DNA of 52,738 bases from JAFGHJ01 sp964418485 (GTDB lineage Bacteria > Hydrothermota > UBA3072): assembly GCA_964418485.1 (NCBI GenBank), contig CAYQMH010000007.1, forward strand, positions 1 through 52,738. The letters are read 5' to 3'. The notes under the pieces are model-generated. The model saw only the letters and a list, made by a program, of their open reading frames with translations. It searched no databases and was not told where the DNA came from. Below, one piece after another: positions 1 through 8,603 of this stretch. The first letter of the stretch is position 1, and each line of letters opens with the position of its first letter. A program made the position numbers and the translations under genes.

Positions 1-2
1 TA

Positions 3-755
3 TCTATCAGAGGGTTTCAGACATTTTTCTCCGATTTCGGAGTTTTTTCTTTCGACGAGACATATAATCAGCACCGTTTAAACGCTATAAACAATACAAA
101 ACTTCGTGTCGTTTCTACCCATAATGGTCTTAACGTCGGTGAGGACGGTAAAACTCACCAGTGTGTCGATTTTATAGGTTTAATAAAAAATATACCCGGT
201 TTCGAAATTATAATTCCGGCAGACCCAAATCAGACCGATAGAGTTACACGATATATAACTACAATGGACAGCAATGTCGCGGTTGTTGTCGGAAGAGCTA
301 AAAGCCCTGTGGTGGAGGACGAAAACGGGAATGCTTTCTATGGAGGAGATTATAAGTTCGAATACGGTAAAATCGATAAGGTGAGAGAAGGAAAGGATGG
401 AGTAATTCTTTCATACGGGTATCCTTTTGAATTTGCGCTTAAAGCGAGAGAAATCCTCAAAAGTAAGGGTATCGAACTCGCGGTTATGAATGTTTCATGT
501 CCTCTCGCGATCAGCAAAGAAGATGTAAGTACTATTGCGGAGTACAAGAACATCTTTACATATGAGGAGCATCTGCTTTCCAGCGGGCTTGCCTGTATCA
601 TGGGAAGTCTTCTTGCGAGGACAGGTAAAGCCGTTAATCTCCACAGCTATGGAGTAGAAGGCTTTTCTCCTTCGGGCGCGAGTAACGACCTTTTTAAAGC
701 CCTGGAATTGGACCCCGAATCGATAGCAGCCAAGATTGAGAAAGCGATAAAATAA
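3..755 (+). CDS. Transketolase, C-terminal half (5' end outside window)
   Basis: The frame is open from base 3 with no stop, so the gene begins before the window; an internal ATG at 264 is not the start. The translation carries the transketolase pyrimidine-binding signature GEDGKTHQ preceded by STHNGLNV, then a C-terminal transketolase domain (about the last 120 residues, with TYEEHLLSSG). Transketolase transfers two-carbon ketol units between sugar phosphates in the cytosol, using thiamine diphosphate. What is visible corresponds to the Pyr and C-terminal domains. Whether the gene is a full-length transketolase or the second half of a split one cannot be decided here. A strong hairpin terminator follows the stop. 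Confidence 0.93.
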   Translation, partial: SIRGFQTFFSDFGVFSFDETYNQHRLNAINNTKLRVVSTHNGLNVGEDGKTHQCVDFIGLIKNIPGFEIIIPADPNQTDRVTRYITTMDSNVAVVVGRAKSPVVEDENGNAFYGGDYKFEYGKIDKVREGKDGVILSYGYPFEFALKAREILKSKGIELAVMNVSCPLAISKEDVSTIAEYKNIFTYEEHLLSSGLACIMGSLLARTGKAVNLHSYGVEGFSPSGASNDLFKALELDPESIAAKIEKAIK

Positions 756-781
756 TAGCAAATTATAAAGAGTAAGAAAAA

Positions 782-813
782 AGAGGAGACTGTTAAAGGT
801 CTCCTCTTTTTTT
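782..813 (+). terminator. Rho-independent terminator after transketolase
   Basis: A perfect 9-bp stem AGAGGAGAC / GTCTCCTCT (782-790 and 799-807) with an 8-nt loop is followed by a run of seven T, 27 bases after the transketolase stop. A-rich sequence before the stem lets it also pair with the T run. Confidence 0.92.
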
Positions 814-853
814 ATGAAAGAATACCGGAGTTCTCTTCCAATCAAAGATTAGC

Positions 854-882
854 TTGACAGGAAATCAAATTCCGCATATATT
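854..882 (+). promoter_or_regulatory. Sigma70-type promoter for the secreted sorting-domain protein
   Basis: TTGACA at 854-859, a 17-nt spacer, and TATATT at 877-882. It lies just after the upstream terminator and 66 bases before the ATG at 949, which has its own AAGGAGG site. Confidence 0.8.
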
Positions 883-948
883 AGTATATATCTATTTATA
901 ATAAGTTTAATAGAAGAGTTTTATATCTTTTAAAGCAAGGAGGTTTAT

Positions 949-2391
949 ATGAAAAAATATGTGATGTTTCTTATATTTATTTTACTCACAGTTTTCTTTT
1001 TATCTTTAATCGAGGTGAAAGGTAAGGAGCCCGTAAGAACTAAGAAGAGATGGGGGGATGATGTGGAGGTTAGCTGTTATGATTGGTATGGTACTCTTAA
1101 TCTTTTTGATGCGGACAATTCTACAGGAAGTTTATTCTCTTTAATTCAGACCTTTTATAATATAGAAGGGTTTATGTATTTGTCTGTTTCTCTGGATACG
1201 GGAAAAACCTGGATATATAAATATTCTTGGTCCTATGCCATGTCTGGTCCTACTAATATGGGAGGTGTTGTTATGGGAGATTACTTTTATACTGTGGTTG
1301 CGTGGCGTTTCGGTGAAACAATTCAAAGATTCTACACCAGCAACGGTATCTATGATTCAATCTATGGTGATTCCGCTGCTGTAGTTATAAGGTGGGATGA
1401 AATAGATGAGATTTGGATATCAAATAGAGAACTTGCTTCATCTCAAGCAGGTTCTACTCACAGATTGTATTATTATTGTATATGTGCTGATTCACTTTTA
1501 TTCTACTGGAGTGAGGATTCCGGAAAAACGTGGGCCTCTGATAACCCGGGGATAAAAAATATAAGTGGGTATGACGTATGCGGTAATGATGGCGGCTTAA
1601 GTGAAGAGACCTGGTGTTGTTATAGAAGTCAAAGCGACAGCCTTTATGCAGCATCTAGAAGCGATTCCGGCTGGACATACTATGGACCTTTTGATTACGG
1701 TATTGGTGGCCGGTCTATAGACGCTTACAAGGACACAGTTATTATTGTATATAAGAGTAGTAACTGTATTAAATATGTGGTTTCTTATAATGGCGGAAGT
1801 GATTGGGTTCCTGGAGTATTATATGGCCCTTCTGCAGCAATTGGTAACATAACTGATGTTACAGCAGGGGATGGGTATGGTTTTGGAGCTGTTTATACGG
1901 CTGGGGGAGAGGGTTTCTACACACACAAAAACCCTTTTGATTTGTTGTGGAGCGAACCGGTATCTTTTGCAGATACAGGATATTCGGTATCGCGTGCAAA
2001 AGTAGAACAAATAGTGGGTGGTCTTTATGGTATTGTATATCAGGGAGGTGGGGTGAAGTTCGATAGAAGTGATTGGGTGAGTGGAATTGAGGAGGAACCG
2101 GTTGCAGGGAGCGACCTGTTTATGATAAGTGCTAACCCATCCGTTTTCAGCAGTCGAACCTCTATAGAATATTTTCTTCCGGTACAGCAGGGTATATCTC
2201 TGGATATATACGATATTCTCGGAAATCAGGTTATAAACCTTGTAAGCGGAGAGGTTCCTACAGGTGAAAACGTTGCTGTTTGGGATGGGAAAGATGCCTC
2301 CGGGAATACTGTTTCGAGTGGTACTTACTTTTGCGTTTTAAAATCAAGTGATGATAGAAGTGTGAGCCGAAAAATTACACTGATAAAATAG
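949..2391 (+). CDS. Secreted Asp-box (sialidase-like propeller) protein with C-terminal sorting domain
   Basis: A 480-residue protein with a hydrophobic signal peptide (about residues 1-25) and a clear AAGGAGG ribosome site. The body contains Asp-box motifs of the S-x-D-x-G-x-T-W type, SLDTGKTW at about 81-88 and SEDSGKTW at about 188-195, plus a weaker one near 281; these are typical of BNR/sialidase-like beta-propellers. The last 85 or so residues (DIYDILGNQV, VWDGKDASGNTVSSGTYF, ending KITLIK) match the FlgD-like / type A C-terminal sorting domain used by type IX secretion cargo. Catalytic sialidase residues were not recognised, so an enzyme activity is not claimed. It sits alone between two terminators. 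Its likely exporter partner in this window is the SprA homologue at 37141. Confidence 0.85.
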   Translation: MKKYVMFLIFILLTVFFLSLIEVKGKEPVRTKKRWGDDVEVSCYDWYGTLNLFDADNSTGSLFSLIQTFYNIEGFMYLSVSLDTGKTWIYKYSWSYAMSGPTNMGGVVMGDYFYTVVAWRFGETIQRFYTSNGIYDSIYGDSAAVVIRWDEIDEIWISNRELASSQAGSTHRLYYYCICADSLLFYWSEDSGKTWASDNPGIKNISGYDVCGNDGGLSEETWCCYRSQSDSLYAASRSDSGWTYYGPFDYGIGGRSIDAYKDTVIIVYKSSNCIKYVVSYNGGSDWVPGVLYGPSAAIGNITDVTAGDGYGFGAVYTAGGEGFYTHKNPFDLLWSEPVSFADTGYSVSRAKVEQIVGGLYGIVYQGGGVKFDRSDWVSGIEEEPVAGSDLFMISANPSVFSSRTSIEYFLPVQQGISLDIYDILGNQVINLVSGEVPTGENVAVWDGKDASGNTVSSGTYFCVLKSSDDRSVSRKITLIK

Positions 2392-2416
2392 AAAGTAAAT
2401 TACAGTTTTATAAAAA

Positions 2417-2445
2417 AAGGCGGGGTTTTTACCCCGCCTTTTTTT
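2417..2445. terminator. Bidirectional terminator between sorting-domain protein and msrB
   Basis: GGCGGGGT / ACCCCGCC (2419-2426 and 2431-2438) with a 4-nt loop, flanked by an A run on the left and a T run on the right, so it can act for both converging genes. Confidence 0.92.
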
Positions 2446-2962
2446 ATTTCTTCTCAAAATCCAGAGCTTTAGAATTTATGCAGAATCTTTTGCCTGTCGG
2501 GGCAGGGCCATCGTCGAAAACATGGCCAAGATGCCCTCCGCATCTCGCGCAGAGAACCTCTGTCCTTATTATTCCTCCTGTCGAGTCAGGTTTTGTCTCT
2601 ATTTTACCTTTTTCAATCGCCTCATAGAAACTTGGCCAGCCCGTACCTGATTCGAATTTCGCGTTCGAGCTAAAAAGTTCGTTTCCGCAGGCAGCACAAA
2701 CATAAGTTCCTTTTTCTTTATGTTTGTAATATTTGCCCATGAAAGGTCTTTCCGTGCCTTTATCCAGCATAATATAGCATACATCAGGAGGAAGCTCTTT
2801 TCTCCATTCTTCTTCTGTTTTAGAAATTTTCTCCATTTTTACCTCTTTTTCTTTATTTGCACTGATCTCGATGTTTTTACCATAATTAAGTGTTTTTTCT
2901 GCTTTTGAACATGAAATAATAAAAGCTAAAGCTGAAATAATAAAAAACCATTTTTTTGCCAT
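2444..2962 (-). CDS. msrB: Peptide-methionine (R)-S-oxide reductase, lipoprotein form
   Basis: MsrB reduces methionine-R-sulfoxide in proteins. The 172-residue product has a lipoprotein-type leader ending FIISC (Cys about residue 18), then a complete MsrB domain from about residue 50: zinc-binding CAAC and CARC pairs, GTGWPSF, GHLGHVFDDGP and the catalytic Cys in RFCINS. The leader predicts a membrane-anchored, extracytoplasmic enzyme that repairs oxidised envelope proteins; that location is inferred from the signal. GGAGGT lies 8 bases before the ATG. It is monocistronic, facing the upstream gene across a shared terminator. No MsrA domain is fused or adjacent. Confidence 0.95.
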   Translation of the reverse strand: MAKKWFFIISALAFIISCSKAEKTLNYGKNIEISANKEKEVKMEKISKTEEEWRKELPPDVCYIMLDKGTERPFMGKYYKHKEKGTYVCAACGNELFSSNAKFESGTGWPSFYEAIEKGKIETKPDSTGGIIRTEVLCARCGGHLGHVFDDGPAPTGKRFCINSKALDFEKK

Positions 2963-3217
2963 TTTTACCTCCAGTGTATTTTTAGCTTCTCTTTATACAG
3001 ACGTTTGACAGCAAGAGTGGTTCCGAATTTACCTAACATACAAACGAATTTTTAATATTTAGACTTATAGTTTTCATTTTTTTGTTTTTATTGATCTGTG
3101 GCTTGTTACTATGTTTACGGAACATGTAACTTTAATTAAACGCACAGAAATAGAAGAGCAAGTATTTTATAACAACTTGATATACAAACTGATAGTTTTT
3201 TAGATTAAATCTCCACC

Positions 3218-3244
3218 TTGACAAATCCAAATTGTATATATCAT
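3218..3244 (+). promoter_or_regulatory. Probable promoter of the NYN gene
   Basis: TTGACA at 3218-3223 with TATCAT at 3239-3244, spacer 15, slightly short. The rest of the 410-base gap 2963-3372 is AT-rich and holds no gene that I can see. Confidence 0.5.
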
Positions 3245-3245
3245 T

Positions 3246-3277
3246 GTATCTTTAAGATACTTGTATCTTTAAGAGTA
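3246..3277 (+). promoter_or_regulatory. Two tandem operator-like palindromes upstream of the NYN gene
   Basis: GTATCTT-T-AAGATAC (3246-3260) is a 15-base palindrome with 7-bp arms. A second, imperfect copy GTATCTTTAAGAGTA follows at 3263-3277. The 14-base word TTGTATCTTTAAGA recurs with a 17-base period (3244 and 3261). Position directly after the predicted -10 suits a repressor site; the regulator is unknown. Confidence 0.5.
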
Positions 3278-3372
3278 TTTATCATCGTTTGGATATTCTA
3301 AAAGTTAGGATTTGAAGGAAAATTAAGAGTAAAAAAAATTTACTATGAGTTGCTTGCAACAAAGGAGGAATT

Positions 3373-3873
3373 ATGAAAAAAGTTGCAGTATTTATAGATG
3401 TGCAGAATATTCAGCAGGTTTTCGAGAAGCAGGGAGCAGAGATAAGATATGACAAGCTAAAGCAACACCTTGTTGATAAATATAAAAAGCAAAATGGCGA
3501 AGTCATTAAATATACGGCACTGATTCCTTTGAGAGAAATGGATGAGAACAGGCTAAAGTTAATTGACGCGATTTCTCTTTCAGGCTACAGGGTCTTGAGC
3601 AAGATGGCGAAAGATAGACCGGATGGAACGGTGAAAGCTAATATGGATGTGGAAATGGCTCTGGAAATTGTTGCGATGTCGGACTACGTCGATGAAATCG
3701 TTATCGTGACAGGAGACAGTGATTTTGAACCTTTAATTCATTATCTAAGCAGAAAGGGTAAGAAAATTCTTCTTATAGGTCCGGGTAGAGGACCGACGGC
3801 TATAGAAATTATAAGAGCAGCGGACGATTTTGAGAACTTAGACGAAATAAAAGATATCGTTCGTGCAGGTTGA
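3373..3873 (+). CDS. NYN-domain (LabA-like) putative ribonuclease
   Basis: A 166-residue single-domain protein with the PIN/NYN fold signatures: an acidic first strand FIDVQN (Asp near residue 9), ANMDVEMALE in the middle, TGDSDF (about 116-121) and a GPGRGPTAIEI stretch near the C-terminus. The conserved Asp residues are those expected to bind Mg2+ in NYN nucleases, so RNA cleavage or RNA binding is likely, but no substrate can be named. Start is the ATG after AAAGGAGG. The promoter region carries tandem palindromes, so expression may be controlled. Nothing terminates between its stop and tRNA-Asn 33 bases later, so the two may be co-transcribed. Confidence 0.85.
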   Translation: MKKVAVFIDVQNIQQVFEKQGAEIRYDKLKQHLVDKYKKQNGEVIKYTALIPLREMDENRLKLIDAISLSGYRVLSKMAKDRPDGTVKANMDVEMALEIVAMSDYVDEIVIVTGDSDFEPLIHYLSRKGKKILLIGPGRGPTAIEIIRAADDFENLDEIKDIVRAG

Positions 3874-3906
3874 CAAAATAATTCTTAGTTATTATGTTGT
3901 CGTCAA

Positions 3907-3978
3907 TCCTCGGTAGCTCAAAGGAAGAGCGCCTGACTGTTAATCAGGATGTTGCAGGTTCGAGTCCTGCCCGGGGAG
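3907..3978 (+). tRNA. tRNA-Asn (GTT)
   Basis: Cloverleaf read by eye: acceptor TCCTCGG/CCGGGGA, D stem GCTC/GAGC, anticodon stem CCTGA/TCAGG with loop CTGTTAA (anticodon GTT), T stem GCAGG/CCTGC with TTCGAGT loop, discriminator G. CCA is not encoded. Confidence 0.96.
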
Positions 3979-4015
3979 TTTATTTTAATCTTTGTATAAA
4001 AAAGGATTAAAGTAG

Positions 4016-5116
4016 TTGTTGTATCACAAACACAAGACAGCCTATAAAATTTTATCTGATGTTTGTCTTTCTTTATTTTTACTATATCTTTTCCTGTTAG
4101 GGATAGAACTTTTAAGTTGTTCTCTTAAAGGTTTTGGAACCGGATTTGCCCGGATGTTAATAAGTACAATCGAAAATCCATTTAAAGGATTGTTTATCGG
4201 AATGCTCGCAACAGCAATAATCCAATCGAGCTCTGTTACGACTTCTATAACGGTGGGTTTTGTTGCTGCGGGGACCTTAACAGTATCTAATGCTGTACCG
4301 ATAATCATGGGCGCAAATATAGGAACCACAATCACCTGTGTAATTGCCTCTTTTGGACACTTCTCCGTTGAAAAGGAATTTTCTAAAGCTTTTCCTGCAG
4401 CGATTGTTCACGATATTTTTAACATTTTGTCAGTTATGGTCTTTCTGCCCATTGAGATATTCTTCCATCCCATCGAACGCACTTCGCTTTTTCTAACCGA
4501 TTTTTTACTGGGAAGAGAAGGTTTAACTTTTAAATCTCCTTTAAACAAGATAATTGATCCTCTTTCGGTAAGAATAATGAATTTATTTGGTGAACACTAC
4601 CTGATTTCAGCGTTTTTGTCTTTAATTCTTGTTGTTGTCGCGATAACCTTTTTCGTAAAAGTTCTTAGAAATGCTTCCGCCGAAAGATTCGAGTCTCTTA
4701 TAGATCATTTTCTTTTTAGAAATGCTTTTACTGCGGGACTTCTTGGTTTAGGATTAACCGCCTTTGTTCAATCCAGTTCAATAACTACTTCTTTAGTTGT
4801 TTCGCTGGTGGGTACTCAGCTCACAACAATCGAAAAAATATTTCCTTATACTCTCGGTGCGAATTTAGGGACTACAGTAACCGCAATTTTAGCCGCGCTC
4901 GTAACCGGAAACGTGAATGCGATAACAGTAGCACTCTGTCATTCGATCTTTAATGCATTTGGTATTACTGTGTGGTATCCTTTAAGAAAAGTTCCCATTT
5001 TTCTTGCGAAGAAATTTGGAGAGCTGTGCGGGAAGAAAAGATTACTTGCATTTATTTATATTATAACTATATTTATAATTACACCTGTGATTGCTATATT
5101 TGTTATTGGGAGGTAA
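4016..5116 (+). CDS. Na+/phosphate cotransporter family membrane protein
   Basis: A 366-residue polytopic membrane protein of the NptA/YjbB family (Na_Pi_cotrans). The two inverted family repeats are visible, each with the QSSS signature: AIIQSSSVTTS near residue 66 and AFVQSSSITTS near residue 253, each followed by a GANxGTT element. It should couple Na+ to phosphate movement across the inner membrane. In YjbB a PhoU domain is fused to the C-terminus; here that part is the separate next gene, one base after this stop. The start is TTG at 4016 (a second TTG follows at once) with GGA about 10 bases upstream; it lies 37 bases after tRNA-Asn. Confidence 0.92.
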   Translation: MLYHKHKTAYKILSDVCLSLFLLYLFLLGIELLSCSLKGFGTGFARMLISTIENPFKGLFIGMLATAIIQSSSVTTSITVGFVAAGTLTVSNAVPIIMGANIGTTITCVIASFGHFSVEKEFSKAFPAAIVHDIFNILSVMVFLPIEIFFHPIERTSLFLTDFLLGREGLTFKSPLNKIIDPLSVRIMNLFGEHYLISAFLSLILVVVAITFFVKVLRNASAERFESLIDHFLFRNAFTAGLLGLGLTAFVQSSSITTSLVVSLVGTQLTTIEKIFPYTLGANLGTTVTAILAALVTGNVNAITVALCHSIFNAFGITVWYPLRKVPIFLAKKFGELCGKKRLLAFIYIITIFIITPVIAIFVIGR

Positions 5117-5117
5117 A

Positions 5118-5774
5118 ATGTTTAAATGGTTTTCAGAAATTTTAAGAGGACCAGGTTTAGTTGAAGAAGCCGAAAATATTGTATCAGATATGCTTGAAAT
5201 AGCGTACAATATGTTTCAGTATTCCATGAAAATTGTTATTGAAAAAGCAAAAGAAAAAGAAAATATTTATGCGATTGATAAAAAATTGAATGCGTTGGAA
5301 ATAGATGTTAGAAAAAAAATACTGAAACACCTGTCAATTAATCCGAGTCAAAATATTACGCCTTCACTGGTTCTTGTGACCATAGTTGTCGACATAGAGA
5401 GGCTTGGGGATTATTCTAAAAATCTGATTGAAGTCTCTCACAAATATCCCAAACCATTAAAAGGTAAATATATAGAAAAGATAAAAGGTTTAGAAGAGAA
5501 AGTTCAAATTTATTTCAAGAAAACCATAGAAATTTATAAGGAGCAAAAAGGAGAATCAGGTAAGGAAGTTATGGAAAAACTCTCCGAACTCGTTGACGAA
5601 TGCCAGGATCTATTGGAGGAATTAATAGAAGATAGCAGCTTGACCAGCAAAGAAGGAATAATATACTCGCTTTTGGTAAGACACCTTAAGAGAGTCTCCT
5701 CCCATGTTAGAAATGTATGTTCAGGTATAGTCAATCCTTTTTATCGTTTAGGTTATAAGCCTGACGATAATTAA
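5118..5774 (+). CDS. PhoU-like regulatory partner of the Na/Pi transporter
   Basis: A mostly alpha-helical 218-residue protein with the PhoU repeat pattern: long amphipathic helices, a D-x-E-R-L-G-D-Y motif (VDIERLGDY, about 95-103) and a related segment near the C-terminus (LVRHLKRVSSHVRN). PhoU domains bind metal clusters and modulate phosphate uptake. The ATG at 5118 is chosen over an in-frame start nine codons earlier because GGGAGGT sits just before it. It begins one base after the transporter stop, so the pair is translationally linked and reproduces the domain order of YjbB as two genes. Confidence 0.87.
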   Translation: MFKWFSEILRGPGLVEEAENIVSDMLEIAYNMFQYSMKIVIEKAKEKENIYAIDKKLNALEIDVRKKILKHLSINPSQNITPSLVLVTIVVDIERLGDYSKNLIEVSHKYPKPLKGKYIEKIKGLEEKVQIYFKKTIEIYKEQKGESGKEVMEKLSELVDECQDLLEELIEDSSLTSKEGIIYSLLVRHLKRVSSHVRNVCSGIVNPFYRLGYKPDDN

Positions 5775-5783
5775 TTTTTTCCA

Positions 5784-6479
5784 ATGCTTTTATATTCAAT
5801 ATTAGCTTTCTATCTTTCTTTCCCTGAAGGTGAACGGCTGAACTATGGAGCCTATTTTGGGCCTTTAAGAGCCGGATATTCTGTTATGGAAATAAGAGAA
5901 GGGGAGTTGGAAGGTGGTGAACCTGCTTATGTTATAGAATGTGTTCAGAAAACGGAAAAAGCTTTTTCTTTAGTGTACAGGATAGACGATTATTATAAAT
6001 CCTTAGTTGATACAAGCTCGTTTTCTACGCTTTCATTTACGAAGAATATTAATGAAGGAAAATACAGCAATAACCTCACCCTCGCATTTACAGAAGATTC
6101 GGTCTTTTATACAGATGGCAGAAGGACCGAGAAGATTGCGGGGGCGAAAGACATTTTTGCGGCTCTTTACTGGATGCGCTGCCAGACTTTCTATCCCGAA
6201 GATACTTTAAAAGTTCCATTTCATTCTTCCGGTAAAAATCAGGAAATGATAGTTCCCATATCAGAACTGCAGTGGACGACAGTTCCTCTGGGAAAATTCA
6301 GAACTTTTTTACTGACTCCGCAGGTAAAGGATGAAAAAATTTTCGGTTCGGAAGAACCAATAAAAATTTGGGTTTCTGTGGATCCTCAACATATGCCTGT
6401 GAAGATTGAGAGTAAACTTAAAGTAGGAAAGATAAGCTTTCAACTGGAAGGAGTTGGTGTCGTGGAGGAGGAGAAGTGA
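5784..6479 (+). CDS. DUF3108 domain protein, probable exported
   Basis: A 231-residue protein with a short hydrophobic N-terminus ending near FPEGERL, followed by a beta-rich sequence of DUF3108 type: LNYGAYFGPLRAGYSVMEI at the start, a central FAALYWMR element and a C-terminal strand pair around PVKIESKLKVGKISFQL. DUF3108 proteins are periplasmic or outer-membrane associated and of unknown function. There is no good ribosome site, so it may be translated by coupling to the gene before it, nine bases upstream. It overlaps the ATG of the next gene (TGATG). Confidence 0.7.
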   Translation: MLLYSILAFYLSFPEGERLNYGAYFGPLRAGYSVMEIREGELEGGEPAYVIECVQKTEKAFSLVYRIDDYYKSLVDTSSFSTLSFTKNINEGKYSNNLTLAFTEDSVFYTDGRRTEKIAGAKDIFAALYWMRCQTFYPEDTLKVPFHSSGKNQEMIVPISELQWTTVPLGKFRTFLLTPQVKDEKIFGSEEPIKIWVSVDPQHMPVKIESKLKVGKISFQLEGVGVVEEEK

Positions 6480-7507
6480 TGATTTACACAGTGATAATGG
6501 CAGGAGGACGAGGAACGAGACTTTGGCCCGCTTCTACGAAGAAAGAACCTAAACAATTTCTACCTATAGTAGGAGACAAGTCACTTATAGACCAAACCAG
6601 GGATAGAGTAGAGCCTCTAACGCCTTTAGAAAGGATTAAAGTGGTTACGACTCCTGATCTAAGTGAGAAGATTGAGGAAAACGGTTTCTTGAAAGAAAAC
6701 ATCTGGGTTGAACCTAAGGGTATGAATACTCTTTATGCCATTGCCCTTTCAGCGGCCAAACTCTTAAGAGAGGACGAAAAGGCTTTGATGCTTACGCTTC
6801 CCTCTGATCATTGGATTTCTGACGATAATGAGTTTTCGAAGACCGTTAAAAAAGGAATCAAATGGGCTGAAAAGGGGTATCTTGTGACTTATGGAATTGT
6901 TCCTTCCAGACCGGAAACCGGATATGGGTATATAGAGAGGGGGGATAAATTGGAAGATGCTGTAATGAAGGCAAAGAGATTTACAGAAAAGCCCAAAATT
7001 AAAACAGCTAACGATTATGTAAAAAGCAAAAATTTTCTATGGAATAGTGGTATTTTTCTCTGGCAAGCGGAAACAATACTTGATGAAATAAAAAAGTATC
7101 GTCCGGAAATTTCGGAATATATAGACGCTGTTCGAGAAAACCCGAACGAAAAGAACATAAACGTTCTTTATGGAAAAGGAGTGCCCATTTCAATAGATTA
7201 TGGAGTTTTGGAAAGAAGCGATAAGGTCGTATTTGTTGAATCTAACTTCAAATGGGATGATGTGGGAACCTGGACCTCTCTTGACCGTGTCGAATCACCT
7301 GATGATAAAAGAAACATTAAAAAGGGTAATGTCATTGCAATAAATTGTCATGATAATATATTCTATTCAGATGGCGGTATAATGGTGGTAAAAGATCTTT
7401 CTAAGATGGTTGTAGTTCGCACAAAAGATGCGACTTTAATTATACCAAAAGCAGATACGCAGGGATTAAAGGAAATTGTTGAACAACTTCCAAAAAAGTA
7501 CAAATAA
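6479..7507 (+). CDS. manC: Mannose-1-phosphate guanylyltransferase
   Basis: This cytosolic enzyme makes GDP-mannose from mannose-1-phosphate and GTP for polysaccharide and lipid glycosylation. The 342-residue sequence has the nucleotidyltransferase signature GGRGTRLWPASTKKEPKQF at the N-terminus, the metal-binding LPSDH (about 106-110), ETGYGYIE, the sugar-binding FTEKP, and NSGIFLW. The length fits the monofunctional form without the C-terminal isomerase domain of ManC/AlgA fusions. GGAGGAGGAG lies 6-15 bases before the ATG; a GTG one codon earlier is possible. No other sugar-nucleotide genes are adjacent. Confidence 0.94.
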   Translation: MIYTVIMAGGRGTRLWPASTKKEPKQFLPIVGDKSLIDQTRDRVEPLTPLERIKVVTTPDLSEKIEENGFLKENIWVEPKGMNTLYAIALSAAKLLREDEKALMLTLPSDHWISDDNEFSKTVKKGIKWAEKGYLVTYGIVPSRPETGYGYIERGDKLEDAVMKAKRFTEKPKIKTANDYVKSKNFLWNSGIFLWQAETILDEIKKYRPEISEYIDAVRENPNEKNINVLYGKGVPISIDYGVLERSDKVVFVESNFKWDDVGTWTSLDRVESPDDKRNIKKGNVIAINCHDNIFYSDGGIMVVKDLSKMVVVRTKDATLIIPKADTQGLKEIVEQLPKKYK

Positions 7508-7524
7508 ATAAAATGGAGGTACTT

Positions 7525-8004
7525 ATGAAATATTACTTTTATGTACTAATTGTAATGTTGTTGGCTGTGGGTTGTGTAAAAAAAGAGACAGTAGCAGAAG
7601 AAGAACCTATAGGGGAAACAATGTTCGAGGAAGTTTCTGGAGAAGATATCGACACTTCTTCTATTACTTTTGAAGAAACTATCCCGGAAGCAACCACTTC
7701 TACTTCATTCCTCGAAGAGTTGGAAGAGGAACCTACGCCAGTTGTTAGTGGACCTGTAACAAGGCAAGGTTACAGAGTTCAAATTGGGGCTTATCATAGC
7801 CAAGCAGATGCAAATAGTGCGGCAGACAGAGCGCGAGGTTTGCTGGGGAGGAGTGTATATGTTCAGTATATAGCTCCTTATTACAAAGTTCGAGTAGGGA
7901 ACTTTACTAACAAATATGAAGCGACACAATACAAAGACCAACTAAGGCGCACTACGTCATACACGGGTGCTTGGGTGGCAGGATCAGAAATAATTGTTGA
8001 ATGA
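7525..8004 (+). CDS. SPOR-domain lipoprotein
   Basis: A 159-residue product with a lipoprotein leader ending LLAVGC, an acidic Glu/Thr/Ser-rich linker (about 20-80) and a C-terminal SPOR domain from GYRVQIGAY to the end. SPOR domains bind denuded peptidoglycan at division sites, so the role is likely in the cell envelope or septum. The ATG at 7525 is preferred to the in-frame one at 7513 because GGAGGT lies between them and a lipobox then falls at residue 17. Its last codon and stop overlap the rdgB start (ATGA). Confidence 0.88.
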   Translation: MKYYFYVLIVMLLAVGCVKKETVAEEEPIGETMFEEVSGEDIDTSSITFEETIPEATTSTSFLEELEEEPTPVVSGPVTRQGYRVQIGAYHSQADANSAADRARGLLGRSVYVQYIAPYYKVRVGNFTNKYEATQYKDQLRRTTSYTGAWVAGSEIIVE

Positions 8005-8600
8005 GATTGCTCGTTGCTTCAAAGAACCGGGGCAAAGTTAGAGAGATAAAAAAAATTTATAAGGGCTCAATAGAAATATTAAGCCCTATTGACATAACAA
8101 TCCGTCTTGATATATTGGAAAACGGAAGAAGCCTTCGCGAAAATAGCTTAAAAAAAGCTCGTGCATATTTCCGGAAAACAGATATTTGTACAATAGGAGA
8201 AGATACCGGGTTATTTGTTAATGCCCTTGACGGCAGGCCCGGAATTTATTCGGCAAGATATGGTGGGGGTGGGGATGAAAGTAACAGAAAAAAGTTGCTT
8301 TCGGAACTCAAGGGTAAGAAGAATAGAGATGCTTATTTTAAAACTGTAATTGCTTTAGTTATAAGCGAAGATTTCTTTAAGTTTTTTGAAGGAATAGTAA
8401 GGGGGAAAATAACCGAAGAAGAAATTGGTCATGGGGGATTTGGGTATGATTCGGTTTTTTTACCCGAAGGATATAAAAGAACTTTCGGACAGATGAGTGC
8501 AGATGAGAAAAATAGTATCAGTCATAGAAAGATAGCTCTGGAGAAAGTTTTTGATTATATCGAGAGTAATAAAGAGAAAATTGAAAGATTGTGTAAATAA
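8001..8600 (+). CDS. rdgB: XTP/dITP pyrophosphatase (non-canonical purine NTPase)
   Basis: The enzyme hydrolyses dITP, XTP and ITP to monophosphates, keeping deaminated purines out of DNA. The 199-residue protein shows the Ham1 family pattern: N-terminal VASKNRGKVREI, EDTGLFVNALDGRPGIYSAR, GGFGYDSVF and the C-terminal SHR motif (ISHRKIAL). ATGA overlap with the SPOR lipoprotein indicates coupled translation. The tRNA cluster starts three bases after its stop with no terminator, so processing from a joint transcript is possible. Confidence 0.95.
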   Translation: MRLLVASKNRGKVREIKKIYKGSIEILSPIDITIRLDILENGRSLRENSLKKARAYFRKTDICTIGEDTGLFVNALDGRPGIYSARYGGGGDESNRKKLLSELKGKKNRDAYFKTVIALVISEDFFKFFEGIVRGKITEEEIGHGGFGYDSVFLPEGYKRTFGQMSADEKNSISHRKIALEKVFDYIESNKEKIERLCK

Positions 8601-8603
8601 CTG

